A stretch of DNA of 64,000 nt from Rhodobacteraceae bacterium EhC02 (GTDB lineage Bacteria > Pseudomonadota > Alphaproteobacteria > Rhodobacterales > Rhodobacteraceae), in NCBI GenBank assembly GCA_001650895.1, contig LXYH01000005.1:62001-126000 (forward strand), written 5' to 3'. Numbering within the stretch: the stretch's first letter is position 1; each line of letters begins with the position of its first letter. Below are positions 43,820 to 55,208 of the stretch, in pieces. The notes under the pieces were generated by a model. It worked only from the letters and a program-made list of their open reading frames with translations, was not told the DNA's origin and did not search any database. The position numbers were made by a program, and so were the translations under genes.

Positions 43820-44674
43820 ATGACAGACAAGATCATCGCGTTGGTGGACGGCTCCATCTATTCCGAAAGCGTATGCGACCATGCGGCGTGGATCGCAGGC
43901 CGGACATCCGCGCCCGTGGAACTGATCCATGTGCTGGGGCGCCGCGAGGCCCCCGTGCAGAATGACCTGTCCGGTTCGATCAAACTGGGCGCCCGCACCG
44001 CGCTGCTGGAGGAGTTGGCCGCACTTGACGCGCAGCGTGCGAAACTGATCAGCCACCGCGGCCGCGCCATCCTGGACGATGCCCGTGCCATCGTGGAACG
44101 GGACGGGGTCAGCGATGTGTCTACCCGCCTGCGTCACGGCGACATCGTCGAGGCGGTCGCCGAGGTCGAAGGCGATGCCAGCGTCATCCTGATCGGCAAG
44201 CGCGGCGAGGCCGCGGATTTCGCCAGGGGTCACCTGGGCTCGAACCTTGAACGCATCGTTCGCGCCAGCCACAAACCGGTTTTCGTGGCCTCGCGCGCCT
44301 TCAGACCGATCCGCAAGGTGCTTGTGGCCTATGATGGCGGCAATTCGGCGATGAAGGCGGTGGATCACATCGCGCGCAGCCCTCTGTTCCAGGGGCTGGA
44401 GCTGCACGTGGTGACCGTGGGCGCCGCCACCGCCGGGGTGAAAAAGGGGCTCGAGGATGCCAAGGCCCTGTTGCGTGCCGCAGGCCTTGTGGCGGAGACG
44501 TCGATCCTGCCCGGACAGCCGGAAACCGGGCTTGGCAAACTGGTCGAAGAGGCACAGTTCGACATGCTGGTGATGGGTGCCTATGGACACAGCCGCATCC
44601 GCAGCCTGATCATCGGCTCGACCACCACCGCGATGATCCGCTCTTGCAAGGTGCCGATCATTCTGATGCGGTGA
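43820..44674 (+). CDS. Universal stress protein, tandem UspA domains
   Basis: A 284-residue cytoplasmic protein with two UspA domains (about 1-145 and 158-284). Only the second has the ATP-binding G-x2-G-x9-G-S/T signature (MGAYGHSRIRSLIIGSTT); the first ends GKRGEAADFARGHLGSNLERI, a related but altered version. The start at 43820 has a GGGAGG site. SulP and Usp genes are often paired, and Usp proteins can bind the transporter's STAS domain in some bacteria, so regulation of the adjacent SulP protein is plausible. Confidence 0.88.
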   Translation: MTDKIIALVDGSIYSESVCDHAAWIAGRTSAPVELIHVLGRREAPVQNDLSGSIKLGARTALLEELAALDAQRAKLISHRGRAILDDARAIVERDGVSDVSTRLRHGDIVEAVAEVEGDASVILIGKRGEAADFARGHLGSNLERIVRASHKPVFVASRAFRPIRKVLVAYDGGNSAMKAVDHIARSPLFQGLELHVVTVGAATAGVKKGLEDAKALLRAAGLVAETSILPGQPETGLGKLVEEAQFDMLVMGAYGHSRIRSLIIGSTTTAMIRSCKVPIILMR

Positions 44675-44762
44675 CACAAGGGCCTGCTGGGCGCCCGCGC
44701 CGGTGCTGGCCCTCGTGTGGCTGTGCCCCCCTTGGGCTGGGGCGCTTTGAAAGGGCTGGCCT

Positions 44763-45995
44763 GTGACGTTCCTGGATTTCCTGCGCGAGAACGCCCGCTG
44801 GCTTGCGGCGGGCTTTCTGCTGACATTCGCATCGAGTTTCGGGCAGACCTTCTTCATCTCTGTTTTCGCCAGCGAGATACGGGGCGCTTTCGGGCTGAGC
44901 CACGGTGCCTGGGGCGCCGTCTATGCGGCCGCGACCATGGGGTCGGCGGCGGTCATGCTGCTGGCAGGAGGGCTGACGGATCGTTTCCGCGTGCGCCATA
45001 TCGGGCTTGGTGTCCTGACGGGGCTGGCCTGCGCCGCCGTCGCGATGGCCCATGCCACCGAGGTCTGGATGCTGGTGATCGTGATCTTCCTGCTGCGGCT
45101 TTTCGGTCAGGGTCTGATGGGCCATACCGCGATGGTGGCCATGGCGCGCTGGTTCGTGGCGACACGCGGGCGCGCCGTATCCGTGGCGGGGTTGGGCGTG
45201 GCGCTGGGCGAGGCGCTCTTGCCGATCCTCTTCGCGGCAGCCCTGACCCTTGGTGACTGGCGCAACCTCTGGCTTGTCGCGGCCTGTGCCTTGCTGGCGC
45301 TGGTCCCGGTGCTTTGGGTGCTGTTGCGGCAGGAGCGCACGCCGCAATCCTTTGCCGCAGCCGCCGGGGCCACGGGGATCGGCGGGCGCATGTGGACCCG
45401 TAGCGATGTGCTGCGCCATCCGGTGTTCTGGCTGATGCTGCCGGCGCTGATGGGGCCAGCCGCCTGGAACACGGCCTTTTTCTTTCAGCAGGTCCATCTG
45501 GCCGAGGCCAAGGGCTGGGGGCATGTGACGCTGGTGGCCTTGTTTCCGCTGTTCACGGCGACAAGCGTCGGTTTCATGCTGCTGTCCGGCGGGCTGGTCG
45601 ATCGCTTCGGCAGCACCCGTCTGGCCGGGGTCTATCTTTTGCCGCTGGCCCTGGGGTATCTGGGGTTCTGGCTGGCGGGCAGTGTCGCCGCGGGTGCGCT
45701 GTCCATCGTGTTGATGGGGGCGGGGGTGGGCATGCATGTCACCCTGATGGCGACCTTCTGGGCCGAGGCTTACGGCACCCGCCACCTGGGTGCGATCCGC
45801 GCGATGATGGCGGCAATCATGGTGCTGGGCACGGCGCTGGGCCCGGCGCTGACCGGCACGCTGATCGACCAAGGTATCGACTTTCCGTCGCAAAGCATCG
45901 GGATCGCGCTTTATTTCGCAATCGCCTCCGGTCTCGCGGGTCTGGCCGGGCGACTGGCGCGGGACACCGCCAGTGTCCGGCTGCAGCAACCTTGA
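44763..45995 (+). CDS. MFS transporter
   Basis: A 410-residue major facilitator with 12 predicted membrane segments. GGLTDRFRVRHIG after segment 2 and the corresponding GGLVDRFGSTRLAG between segments 8 and 9 are the MFS loop motifs. It most resembles oxalate/formate- or monocarboxylate-type carriers, so organic acids such as pyruvate or lactate are candidate substrates. GTG start at 44763. It is followed by the synthetase-dehydrogenase operon 76 bases on, which could use the imported acid. Confidence 0.85.
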   Translation: MTFLDFLRENARWLAAGFLLTFASSFGQTFFISVFASEIRGAFGLSHGAWGAVYAAATMGSAAVMLLAGGLTDRFRVRHIGLGVLTGLACAAVAMAHATEVWMLVIVIFLLRLFGQGLMGHTAMVAMARWFVATRGRAVSVAGLGVALGEALLPILFAAALTLGDWRNLWLVAACALLALVPVLWVLLRQERTPQSFAAAAGATGIGGRMWTRSDVLRHPVFWLMLPALMGPAAWNTAFFFQQVHLAEAKGWGHVTLVALFPLFTATSVGFMLLSGGLVDRFGSTRLAGVYLLPLALGYLGFWLAGSVAAGALSIVLMGAGVGMHVTLMATFWAEAYGTRHLGAIRAMMAAIMVLGTALGPALTGTLIDQGIDFPSQSIGIALYFAIASGLAGLAGRLARDTASVRLQQP

Positions 45996-46071
45996 CCTGA
46001 ATCAAGGCGCCCCGTCTCCCCTGCCGCGATCCTGACCTCGGGCATACCATCCTGGGGAGGAGGGGACGGCC

Positions 46072-47786
<1,715 letters not shown>

Positions 47787-47790
<4 letters not shown>

Positions 47791-49781
47791 GCGCCTCAGA
47801 CAAGCCGAAACTGGACCGGGCGCATGTTTTGATGCTGCTGCGCCACATGATCCGCATCCGCCGGTTCGAACAAGGCTGCGCCGAGCTTTACACGCAGGAA
47901 AAGATCCGCGGTTTCCTGCATCTCTATGACGGGGAAGAGGCGATCGCGGCAGGCGTCATTCCCGTTCTGACCGATCAGGACCGGATCGTCGGCACCTACC
48001 GCGAACACGGCCATGCGCTGGTGCGGGGCGTGCCGATGAACGCGGTGATGGCCGAGATGTTCGGCAAGGCCACGGGCTGTTCCGGCGGGCGCGGCGGGTC
48101 CATGCACCTGTTCGATGCGGCGACCAATTTCTATGGTGGCAACGCCATCGTGGGGGGCGGTCTGCCGCTGGCCGCGGGCCTTGCGCTGGCGGATCGGCTG
48201 CGTGGCGAAGATCGCGTGACCGTCTGTTTCTTCGGCGAAGGCGCCGTGGCCGAGGGCGAGTTTCACGAAACCATGAACCTTGCCCGGCTCTGGTCGCTTC
48301 CCGTTCTCTTTGTTTGCGAAAACAACGGCTACGCCATGGGGTCGGCCCTGGCGCGCACGGAATCCCGGGTCGATATCCAGGCCAAGGCCGCCGCCTACGG
48401 GGTAGAGGCGCAGCGCGTCGACGGCATGGATGTCGTCGCGGTCGAAGTGGCCGCGCGCCGTGCTATCGCCCGCATCCGCAAGACCGGCCAGCCGGTGTTC
48501 CTGGAATGCGCCACCTATCGTTTCCGCGCCCATTCGATGTTCGATGCCCAGCTTTACCGCGACAAGGCCGAGGTCGAGGCCTGGCGCAAGAAAGGGCCGA
48601 TCCTGCGGTTCCAGACCTGGCTTCTGGACAACGGCCTGATCCACCGCGAGGATGTCGACCGGATCGAAGCCGAGGTCGATGCCGAAATCGACGCGGCGGT
48701 GGACTTTGCCGAGGCCGCGCCATGGGAGCCGGTTGAAGACCTGTCCCGCCACGTTCTGGGGCCGCAACCTGCGCCGCCTGCGCCCAAAGCGCCATCCGGT
48801 CGCATGATCGAGACGACCTATCGCGAAGCCGTGAAGCAAGCCATTCGCGATGCGATGACACGTGACGACCGGGTGTTCCTGATGGGCGAGGATGTGGGCG
48901 CCTATGGTGGCTGCTATGCCGTGTCGAAAGGGTTGATGGACGAGTTCGGACAGGACCGCATCCGCGACACCCCGCTCAGCGAGTCCGGTTTCGTCGGTGC
49001 GGGCATCGGCGCGGCCGCCGCCGGGATGCGCCCCATCGTCGAGGTGATGACCGTCAACTTCAGCCTGCTGGCGCTGGATCAGATCATGAATACCGCCGCC
49101 ACGATCCGGCACATGTCGGGTGGTCAGTTCGGCGTGCCGCTGGTGATCCGCATGGCGACGGGTGCGGGCAAGCAGCTGGCCGCACAACACTCCCACAGTC
49201 TGGAGGGCTGGTATGCGCATATTCCCGGCCTCAAGGTGCTGGCGCCCGCCACGGTCGAGGACGCGCGCGGCATGCTCTGGACGGCGCTGCAAGACCCCGA
49301 CCCGGTCCTGATCTTCGAGAACGTGATGCTCTACAACATGACGGGCCAGATCGACGAGGCGGCAGGCCCCGTGGATATCAGCCGAGCAGTGGTGCGGCGC
49401 GAGGGGCGCGATCTGAGCCTGATCACCTATGGCGGATCCCTTTGGAAGACGCTCGATGCCGCCAAAGCGCTGGAGGCCGAAGGGATTTCCGCCGAGGTGA
49501 TCGATCTGCGCAGCCTGCGTCCGCTGGATGACGCGACCATCATGGCCTCGGTTGCAAAGACACGGCGCGCGCTTGTCGTGGATGAGGGCTGGCGCAGCGG
49601 ATCGCTGGCGGCCGAGATCATGGCCCGGATCACCGAACAGGCCTTCTGGTCGCTGGATGCCCCCTTGGGGCGGGTCTGTTCCGCCGAAGTACCGATCCCC
49701 TATCCCGCGCATCTTGAACAGGCGTCGATCCCGCAGCCGGGCAGGATCGTGGATGCGGCGCGTAAGCTGACAGGGCGCTGA
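47787..49781 (+). CDS. 2-oxoacid dehydrogenase E1, fused alpha and beta subunits
   Basis: A 664-residue fusion. Residues 1-325 are the thiamine-diphosphate E1-alpha domain ([21 protein letters not shown], the TPP motif [12 protein letters not shown]...N, and [10 protein letters not shown]); residues 345-664 are E1-beta ([41 protein letters not shown]). The two are joined by a Pro/Ala-rich linker ([11 protein letters not shown]). This resembles acetoin/pyruvate-type E1, usually two genes. It decarboxylates a 2-oxo acid and passes the acyl group to the lipoyl E2 encoded two bases downstream. Confidence 0.92.
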
Positions 49782-49782
49782 C

Positions 49783-50970
49783 ATGGGCCTGTTCACCATG
49801 CCATCGCTGGGCGCCGACATGGAGGCGGGACAGCTTGTGGAATGGCTGGTTGCCCCCGGCGATGTGGTCAGGCGCGGTGATGTCGTAGCCGTGGTCGAGA
49901 CCCAGAAAGGCGCAATCGAGGTTGAAACCTTCGAGGCTGGAACCGTCCAGCGTCTGATCGCCACGATCGGGCAGGACCTGCCCGTCGGCGCGCCGATGGC
50001 GCTGATCCTTGCGGAAGACGAGGCCGCACCACCGGACCTGCCCGCAGCGGCCTTGCCGGCAGCAACCTTGGACAATGATGCCAAGCAGGCGCCGCCGCCT
50101 GCCGATCTGCCTGTGCGCAAGGCTGGCGCCGATGGGGCGGCCGCGTCGCCTGCGGCGCGCGCGCGGGCGCATGCGCTGGGCATCGATCTGTCGCAGATCA
50201 CGGGGCAGGGCCCGGACGGGGCGATCCTGTTGGCCGATGTCGAGGCGTCCGCCTTGTCCGCGACCAAGCCCGCCAAGACACCGCGCGGCGATATCAGGCC
50301 AGGTCCGGGCACCGAGATGCGCCGCGCCATCGCGGCGGCGATGACCCGGTCGAAACAGACGATCCCGCATGTCTACCTGTCCCAGACGATCGACATCCAG
50401 GATGTGATGGACCGGTTGAACGGGTGGAACGCGCAACGCCCCCCGGCCGAGCGTATCCTGCCCGGCGCGGTCTTCCTGCGCGCGACGGCCCGCGCTGCCG
50501 TTGATGTGCCGCAGATCAATGGCCACTGGGTCGACGACGGCTTTGCTCCGGCGCAGACCGTCAATCTGGGTGTCGCCATCGCCTTGCGGGGTGGCGGTCT
50601 GGTTGCGCCGGCCATGATGTCGGTCGAAACCCTGACGCTGCCGCAGGTGATGGCGGGGATGCGCGATCTTGTCACGCGCGCCCGCGCCGGACGGTTGCGG
50701 GCCTCGGAAATGACCAAAGGCACGCTGACCCTTTCCAGCCTGGGCGAGACCGGGGCCGAGGCCATGACCGGGGTCATCTTTCCGCCGCAGGTGGCCTTGG
50801 TCGGCATCGGCGCGCCGCATGTCCGACCCTGGGTCGTGGGGCGCACGGTAAAGCCGCGCGTTCTGATCACCCTGACAGTATCGGCTGATCACCGCGCCCT
50901 GGATGGGCGCCTTGTGTCGCGCTTCATCGCCGCCTTCGAAACCCATCTGCACAGCCCGGAGGAACCATGA
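49783..50970 (+). CDS. Dihydrolipoamide acyltransferase (E2 component)
   Basis: A 395-residue E2. One lipoyl domain with Lys42 in VVETQKGAIEVE, an Ala/Pro linker, a peripheral-subunit-binding domain at about 118-152 (SPAARARAHALGIDLSQITGQGPDGAI), and a catalytic domain from about 168 ending in His370 and Asp374 (SADHRALDG). It moves the acyl group from lipoamide to CoA, or possibly to the carrier protein encoded next. No E3 (lipoamide dehydrogenase) gene is in the operon; a shared E3 elsewhere is assumed. Confidence 0.92.
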   Translation: MGLFTMPSLGADMEAGQLVEWLVAPGDVVRRGDVVAVVETQKGAIEVETFEAGTVQRLIATIGQDLPVGAPMALILAEDEAAPPDLPAAALPAATLDNDAKQAPPPADLPVRKAGADGAAASPAARARAHALGIDLSQITGQGPDGAILLADVEASALSATKPAKTPRGDIRPGPGTEMRRAIAAAMTRSKQTIPHVYLSQTIDIQDVMDRLNGWNAQRPPAERILPGAVFLRATARAAVDVPQINGHWVDDGFAPAQTVNLGVAIALRGGGLVAPAMMSVETLTLPQVMAGMRDLVTRARAGRLRASEMTKGTLTLSSLGETGAEAMTGVIFPPQVALVGIGAPHVRPWVVGRTVKPRVLITLTVSADHRALDGRLVSRFIAAFETHLHSPEEP

Positions 50971-51212
50971 CAAAGGATGACATAAGGGACTGTTTCCTTG
51001 AGGAACTGGTCAAGGTGGCCCCCGATATCGACCCCGAGACGGTGCAACCCGACGCGCATCTGCAGGATGATCTGGGTCTTGATTCCATGGATATCCTCAA
51101 CCTGGTGACGGCCCTGCACGCCCGGCTTGGCATCGACATTCCCGAGAAAAGCTATCCCGAGATCGCGACACCCGCCCGCGCCGTCGACTGGATCGCGCTC
51201 ACTTTGGGCTAA
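50967..51212 (+). CDS. Acyl carrier protein
   Basis: An 81-residue acidic four-helix protein. Ser40 in GLDSMDIL is the phosphopantetheine attachment site. Its ATG overlaps the E2 stop, so it is made with the dehydrogenase complex and is not the housekeeping AcpP (which sits with fab genes). In this operon it could accept the acyl group made by E1/E2 or by the synthetase. Confidence 0.88.
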   Translation: MTKDDIRDCFLEELVKVAPDIDPETVQPDAHLQDDLGLDSMDILNLVTALHARLGIDIPEKSYPEIATPARAVDWIALTLG

Positions 51213-51344
51213 GGGCCGGCTGTCTGCGCCCTTGGGACCATGCCCGTTTTCCGCATGCCTTGATCTGCGACAAGGCCGGTCTTTCGGAACTCATCTATGA
51301 TTTCGAATGTGATCGGGGAGATCACATCAAGGAGGAGAACAGAC

Positions 51345-51764
51345 ATGAGACGTTTCAGTGCAGTGGCTTTCTCGGTGGTTCTTGGTGCATTGCCCTTGGC
51401 CGGTCAGGCTGATGGGCTTTCAATCGGTGAGGCCGAATACATGAACAGTTGCGCGCAGTGCCATGGCCCTGCGGGCAAGGGGGACGGTGTCATTGCGGGC
51501 TATCTGAATTCCAAGTTGCCCGACCTGACACAGGTTCAGAAAAACAACGGCGGTGTTTTCCCGGTATCGCAGATCTACGCGACAATAGACGGGCAAGGGG
51601 CAAGCGGTGCGCATGGCAGCACTGACATGCCGGCGTGGGGTTTGCGTTATTCCCGTGCGGCGCCCCGGAACCTTGGTTTCTACTATGGCCCGACGGACGA
51701 GGAAACTTTCATCCGGTCCCGCATTCTGGCCCTGGTCGAATTCATCGCCTCCATTCAGGAGTAA
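51345..51764 (+). CDS. Class I cytochrome c
   Basis: A 139-residue periplasmic monoheme cytochrome. Signal peptide at residues 1-22 (LPLAGQADG). The heme site is C36-A-Q-C39-H40 and the likely axial Met is M95 in STDMPAWG. The start at 51345 is preceded by AAGGAGGAG. It follows the ACP gene by 130 bases and may be an independent electron-transfer protein; its link to the dehydrogenase operon is only positional. Confidence 0.9.
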   Translation: MRRFSAVAFSVVLGALPLAGQADGLSIGEAEYMNSCAQCHGPAGKGDGVIAGYLNSKLPDLTQVQKNNGGVFPVSQIYATIDGQGASGAHGSTDMPAWGLRYSRAAPRNLGFYYGPTDEETFIRSRILALVEFIASIQE

Positions 51765-51968
51765 GCCTGTCGGCGCGGCTTGCCGGGGTGGTGGCCGCGT
51801 CTTTGTGGCGAGTTGCCGAAATGTGCAATGTGCAAAGGGCAAAGGCGATTGCGCGATCTGCGTGATTGCCTTTGCCAGGTGTCTGGCGGGATCATGGGGT
51901 CTGTCTTAGGCTATTCGAAACGGGGCCTTGGTGACCCTTGGGAAAACAGCGAGTGAAAGTGCGGCCAT

Positions 51969-52637
51969 ATGGCATGGGGCGAGTTCGGTAGCGTGGTTTG
52001 CCTTTTCCTGCTGACACATGCGCTGCCGGTGCGTCCGCCGCTGCGGCCATGGCTTGTGGCGCGACTTGGCACGCAGGGGTTCACCCTGGCTTATTCCGTC
52101 TTGTCACTTGCCATGCTGGCCTGGCTGATCGCAGCGGCAGGGCGGGCGCCCTTCGTGCCGCTTTGGGAAAAGGCGTCGTGGCAAAGGCATCTGCCGATTC
52201 TGGCGATGTTGCCTGCCTGCCTGATCCTTGGTCTTGCGATTGCAAGGCTGAACCCCTTTTCCTTCGGAGGCACCTCAAATGTGGCGTTCGATCCGGCTCA
52301 TCCGGGGATCATCCGCCGGATGCGCCACCCCTTGCTGGTGGCCCTTGCGATCTGGACGGGCGCGCATCTGGTGGCCAATGGCGATCTGGCCCATGCGCTG
52401 CTGTTCGGCCTTTTCCTGATCTTCGCGCTTGTGGGCATGCGGATGATCGACCGGCGCCGCCAGCGTGACATGGGCGCCCGCTGGCACGCTTTGGTCGTGG
52501 CGATGGCGGCCGGGCCGATCTGGCCGCGACCGGTCAATCAAGGCCGGGCGCTGCTGCGGCTGTGCCTGGGGCTTGGCCTTTACGGGCTGCTGCTGACGCT
52601 GCACCCTGCGGTGATCGGGGTCTCGCCCTGGCCGTGA
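51969..52637 (+). CDS. NnrU family membrane protein
   Basis: A 222-residue membrane protein with about six segments. FLLTHALPVRPPLRPWLVARLGTQGFTLAYSVLSLAML at the N-terminus and RHPLLVALAIWTGAHLVANGD in the middle are NnrU features. NnrU was named from a nitrite/nitric-oxide reductase cluster; homologues are isoprenoid-related methyltransferase-fold membrane proteins of uncertain function. No denitrification gene is in the window. Confidence 0.8.
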   Translation: MAWGEFGSVVCLFLLTHALPVRPPLRPWLVARLGTQGFTLAYSVLSLAMLAWLIAAAGRAPFVPLWEKASWQRHLPILAMLPACLILGLAIARLNPFSFGGTSNVAFDPAHPGIIRRMRHPLLVALAIWTGAHLVANGDLAHALLFGLFLIFALVGMRMIDRRRQRDMGARWHALVVAMAAGPIWPRPVNQGRALLRLCLGLGLYGLLLTLHPAVIGVSPWP

Positions 52638-52797
52638 TGGTCCTGTGGCCACGGATTGTCGATGCGATGGCAGCTTTTCTTTTCGTATCGAAAGTTGAAT
52701 TATCCTGCGACAGGATCGGAACCGTGCGGGCAGGCACCGTTTTCAGGCGATTGGAAACAGGTGCATCCCGGGTCAGGTATGAGGGCAGGGATTACCA

Positions 52798-53736
52798 GTG
52801 AACGACACAATCAAGAACATGCGACCATGGCAGCGCCGCGAGCGCGAGCAGCAGATCAGGGATATTGCGCTGACGCAACTGACAACGCCGCGTGCGGGGT
52901 TCGACCCTTACGTCTATATCGATGAGCTGGAGCATCTGTCGCCCGCGCGCCGCCGGACGGTGGAAAACCTCGAGGCCACGATCATGCTGTGCATGGGGGC
53001 GCAGATGCGACCGACCCGGACGCGCCAATCACTGCGGTTCCTGCGCGACAAGCGGGCCGAAAACGGCGAGCTTCACCTCTTCGACGCTTTCGAGACATTT
53101 CTGAAGGATGCGATCGGCAGCGATGTCCTGCTGGCGCATGGCTTTGCCCCCAAGGCCTTTGGGTCGATGGATCACGACGCGATCTGGAATGACCTGCGGG
53201 GAACCGTCGCGCGGCTGAACGATCTGGGGCCGGGGGTTTTTCTGAACTCGGGCACGCTTCTGGGGGTGACCCGCGACAAGGCCCTGATCGCGCATGATGA
53301 CGACATTGATCTGGCGTTCGTGATGAAGGCGCAGGATGCAGAGGCCGCCGCGCGCGAATGGATCGAACTGCGCGGCAAACTGGTCGGCATGGGCCTGTTC
53401 TCGGAAGAGCATTACAATCCCAAGGACATTGCCATCCTCAAGGCCAAGTCCGCCGGTGATTACATGGTCGATCTGTTCCCCGCGTGGATCGAAGGGGGGC
53501 GCGTTTTCGTCTATCCCCATACCTATGGCGAACTGGATGAGGCACAGGTCCTTCCGACCAAGCCCTGCGCCGTGACCGGTCTGCCTGTCCCGGAAGAACC
53601 CGAGGCGATGCTTGCCCTCAATTACGGACCGGGGTGGCAGGTCTCCGATCCTTATTTCAAGTTCCCCTGGGCGCAGGCCAAACGCAATTTCGCGGCCTTT
53701 CTGGATGCGGTGGAGCGTGAGGCCAAGCAGGCCTGA
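52798..53736 (+). CDS. LicD-like nucleotidyltransferase-fold protein
   Basis: A 312-residue cytoplasmic protein from a GTG start. SGTLLGVTRDK at residues 151-161 followed by HDDDIDLAF at 166-174 is the LicD/fukutin motif: Gly-rich loop and DDDID metal site. LicD proteins transfer phosphocholine or phospho-sugar-alcohols to glycans; the 130-residue N-terminal helical part is not typical of LicD and may be a separate domain. It lies near an old glycosyltransferase remnant and before a glycan operon, which supports a surface-polysaccharide role. Confidence 0.7.
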   Translation: MNDTIKNMRPWQRREREQQIRDIALTQLTTPRAGFDPYVYIDELEHLSPARRRTVENLEATIMLCMGAQMRPTRTRQSLRFLRDKRAENGELHLFDAFETFLKDAIGSDVLLAHGFAPKAFGSMDHDAIWNDLRGTVARLNDLGPGVFLNSGTLLGVTRDKALIAHDDDIDLAFVMKAQDAEAAAREWIELRGKLVGMGLFSEEHYNPKDIAILKAKSAGDYMVDLFPAWIEGGRVFVYPHTYGELDEAQVLPTKPCAVTGLPVPEEPEAMLALNYGPGWQVSDPYFKFPWAQAKRNFAAFLDAVEREAKQA

Positions 53737-53740
53737 TCGG

Positions 53741-53879
53741 CCATGCCCTCGGAGCCGCGCACGACAAGATCGAAGTCAGGGTCCGTCTGGTCGCGCAAGG
53801 CGTTTCTCGAGGCGCGCATCCGACGATTGAACCCGAAATAGGAATAGCGCATCAGGACCATGGCTTTTTTCGAAAACAT
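53741..53879 (-). pseudogene. Remnant of a rhamnosyltransferase-like gene (N-terminal fragment)
   Basis: Minus-strand frame from an ATG at 53879: MVLMRYSYFG then LRDQTDPDFDLVV and SEGMA. These are, in order, conserved N-terminal pieces of putative rhamnosyl transferases, but the roughly 15 to 20 residues normally between them are mostly missing and nothing recognisable follows the third. The rest of the gap (53880-54051) holds no gene. I read it as a decayed fragment; short chance similarity is the alternative. Confidence 0.4.
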
Positions 53880-54051
53880 CGTCTTCGCGGGTCAAACAGG
53901 GACCGCCACAGCGTCTCTGACGCCGGTTCAGGGCCGTAACACGCGAAACCGCTGCTTCAGAGGCCTCTTTCCTCGGATGCATCTAATCTTCGGCCAATTC
54001 CCGAACAAGCAACTGGTCTGACGCTGCGCCCACGGGGGGCTGCACAGCGGA

Positions 54052-54969
54052 TTACCGCGCGGCTTCGGTGCGCGCCATAAGCCCGGCCAGAGCAATGCCG
54101 GTGATCACGTGCCACACCCCCCACAGGGCCGCCACCACCGCCATCCCGCCAAGTCCCCCGAAAAAGCCGAAGATCAGGATCAGCCCAAGGCCCGAGTTCT
54201 GGATGCCGGTCTCGATCATGACGGCGCGGCGGTCAAAATCCGATAGCCTCATCAGGGTCGCCATGGCGTAGCCGCCAAACAGGGCGAGGGCATTGTGCAT
54301 GAAGACAAGCGCCGCGACTCCCCCCGAGACTTGCAGGAAAAGCGCCCAGTTCGCGGCCAGGGCCAGGGCGATGAAGCCCAGGAAAATCCCCATCGAAACA
54401 TATTGCAGCGGCATCCGCAGACGGGCGGCGATGTCGGGTCGTTTGACGTTCAGCAGCAAGCCGAGGCACAAGGGCGTTATCAGCATCAACCCCACGGTGA
54501 TCGCCACCGAAACGGGGTCGATCGAGGTTTTCTGCAGGATCTCGCGCGTGGGGCCATAGAGGCTGCCCCAGAAGCCGATGTTCAACGGTGTCAGAACGAT
54601 CGCGGCAACCGAGGAAAACGCCGTCATCGACACGGACAGCGCCGCATTCCCCCGCGCCCGATGCGTGATGAAGTTCGAGATATTGCCACCCGGACAGGCG
54701 GCGACAAGGATCAGCCCAAGCGCAATCGACGGCTGCGGCGCGGTCACCAGGATCAGGCCAAAGGTCAGGGCGGGCAAGACAAGGAATTGCGAGAGCAATC
54801 CGACCAGGACAGGTTTCGGCGCGCGTCCCAGGCGTCTGAAATCCGCAGGCTTGAGATCGATGGCGATGGAAAACATCACGATCGCCAGAACCGCATTCAG
54901 GATCTGCAGACTTGTGGGCGAGAAGTTCAGCATCACCTCGTCGATGCTTGTGATCAGCTGGTTGTTCAT
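54052..54969 (-). CDS. Bile acid:sodium symporter family (BASS) transporter
   Basis: A 305-residue membrane protein with about nine to ten segments. The BASS pattern is seen in AVLAIVMFSIAIDLKPADFRR, LILVAACPGGNISNFITHRARGNAALSVSMTAFSS (sodium and substrate region with the conserved GG and N residues) and ETGIQNSGLGLIL near residue 250. Substrates in bacteria include bile acids, pantothenate and 2-oxo acids; here unknown. The gene stands alone, divergent from the acyltransferase. Confidence 0.9.
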   Translation of the reverse strand: MNNQLITSIDEVMLNFSPTSLQILNAVLAIVMFSIAIDLKPADFRRLGRAPKPVLVGLLSQFLVLPALTFGLILVTAPQPSIALGLILVAACPGGNISNFITHRARGNAALSVSMTAFSSVAAIVLTPLNIGFWGSLYGPTREILQKTSIDPVSVAITVGLMLITPLCLGLLLNVKRPDIAARLRMPLQYVSMGIFLGFIALALAANWALFLQVSGGVAALVFMHNALALFGGYAMATLMRLSDFDRRAVMIETGIQNSGLGLILIFGFFGGLGGMAVVAALWGVWHVITGIALAGLMARTEAAR

Positions 54970-55208
54970 GATGCCGTTTCTCGCGTCAGGCTGCCGAACC
55001 GGCAGATGGTCAGGCGTTTGGGCCCGCTTGCCCTTGATGATACACGCAATGACTCGCTTTGGAATGGCTCATTGTGATGCCGCGTCTTCCAGGGTTGCGA
55101 CGGCCTGTACTGAACCGTATGCGGGCGCGGGAATGCTGTGCTAGCCTAGCCGGAAGATCGATCCGAAGCGCGGGGAACAGCGTGGTCAGACCCAGGAAAC
55201 AGAACCCG

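Noticed and set aside
47796-50330. An 844-codon open frame on the minus strand
   Set aside because: It is exactly antisense to the E1 and E2 genes, which have clear domains and coupled starts; the composition (Arg, His, Gly rich) is that of a high-GC shadow frame and no family is recognisable.
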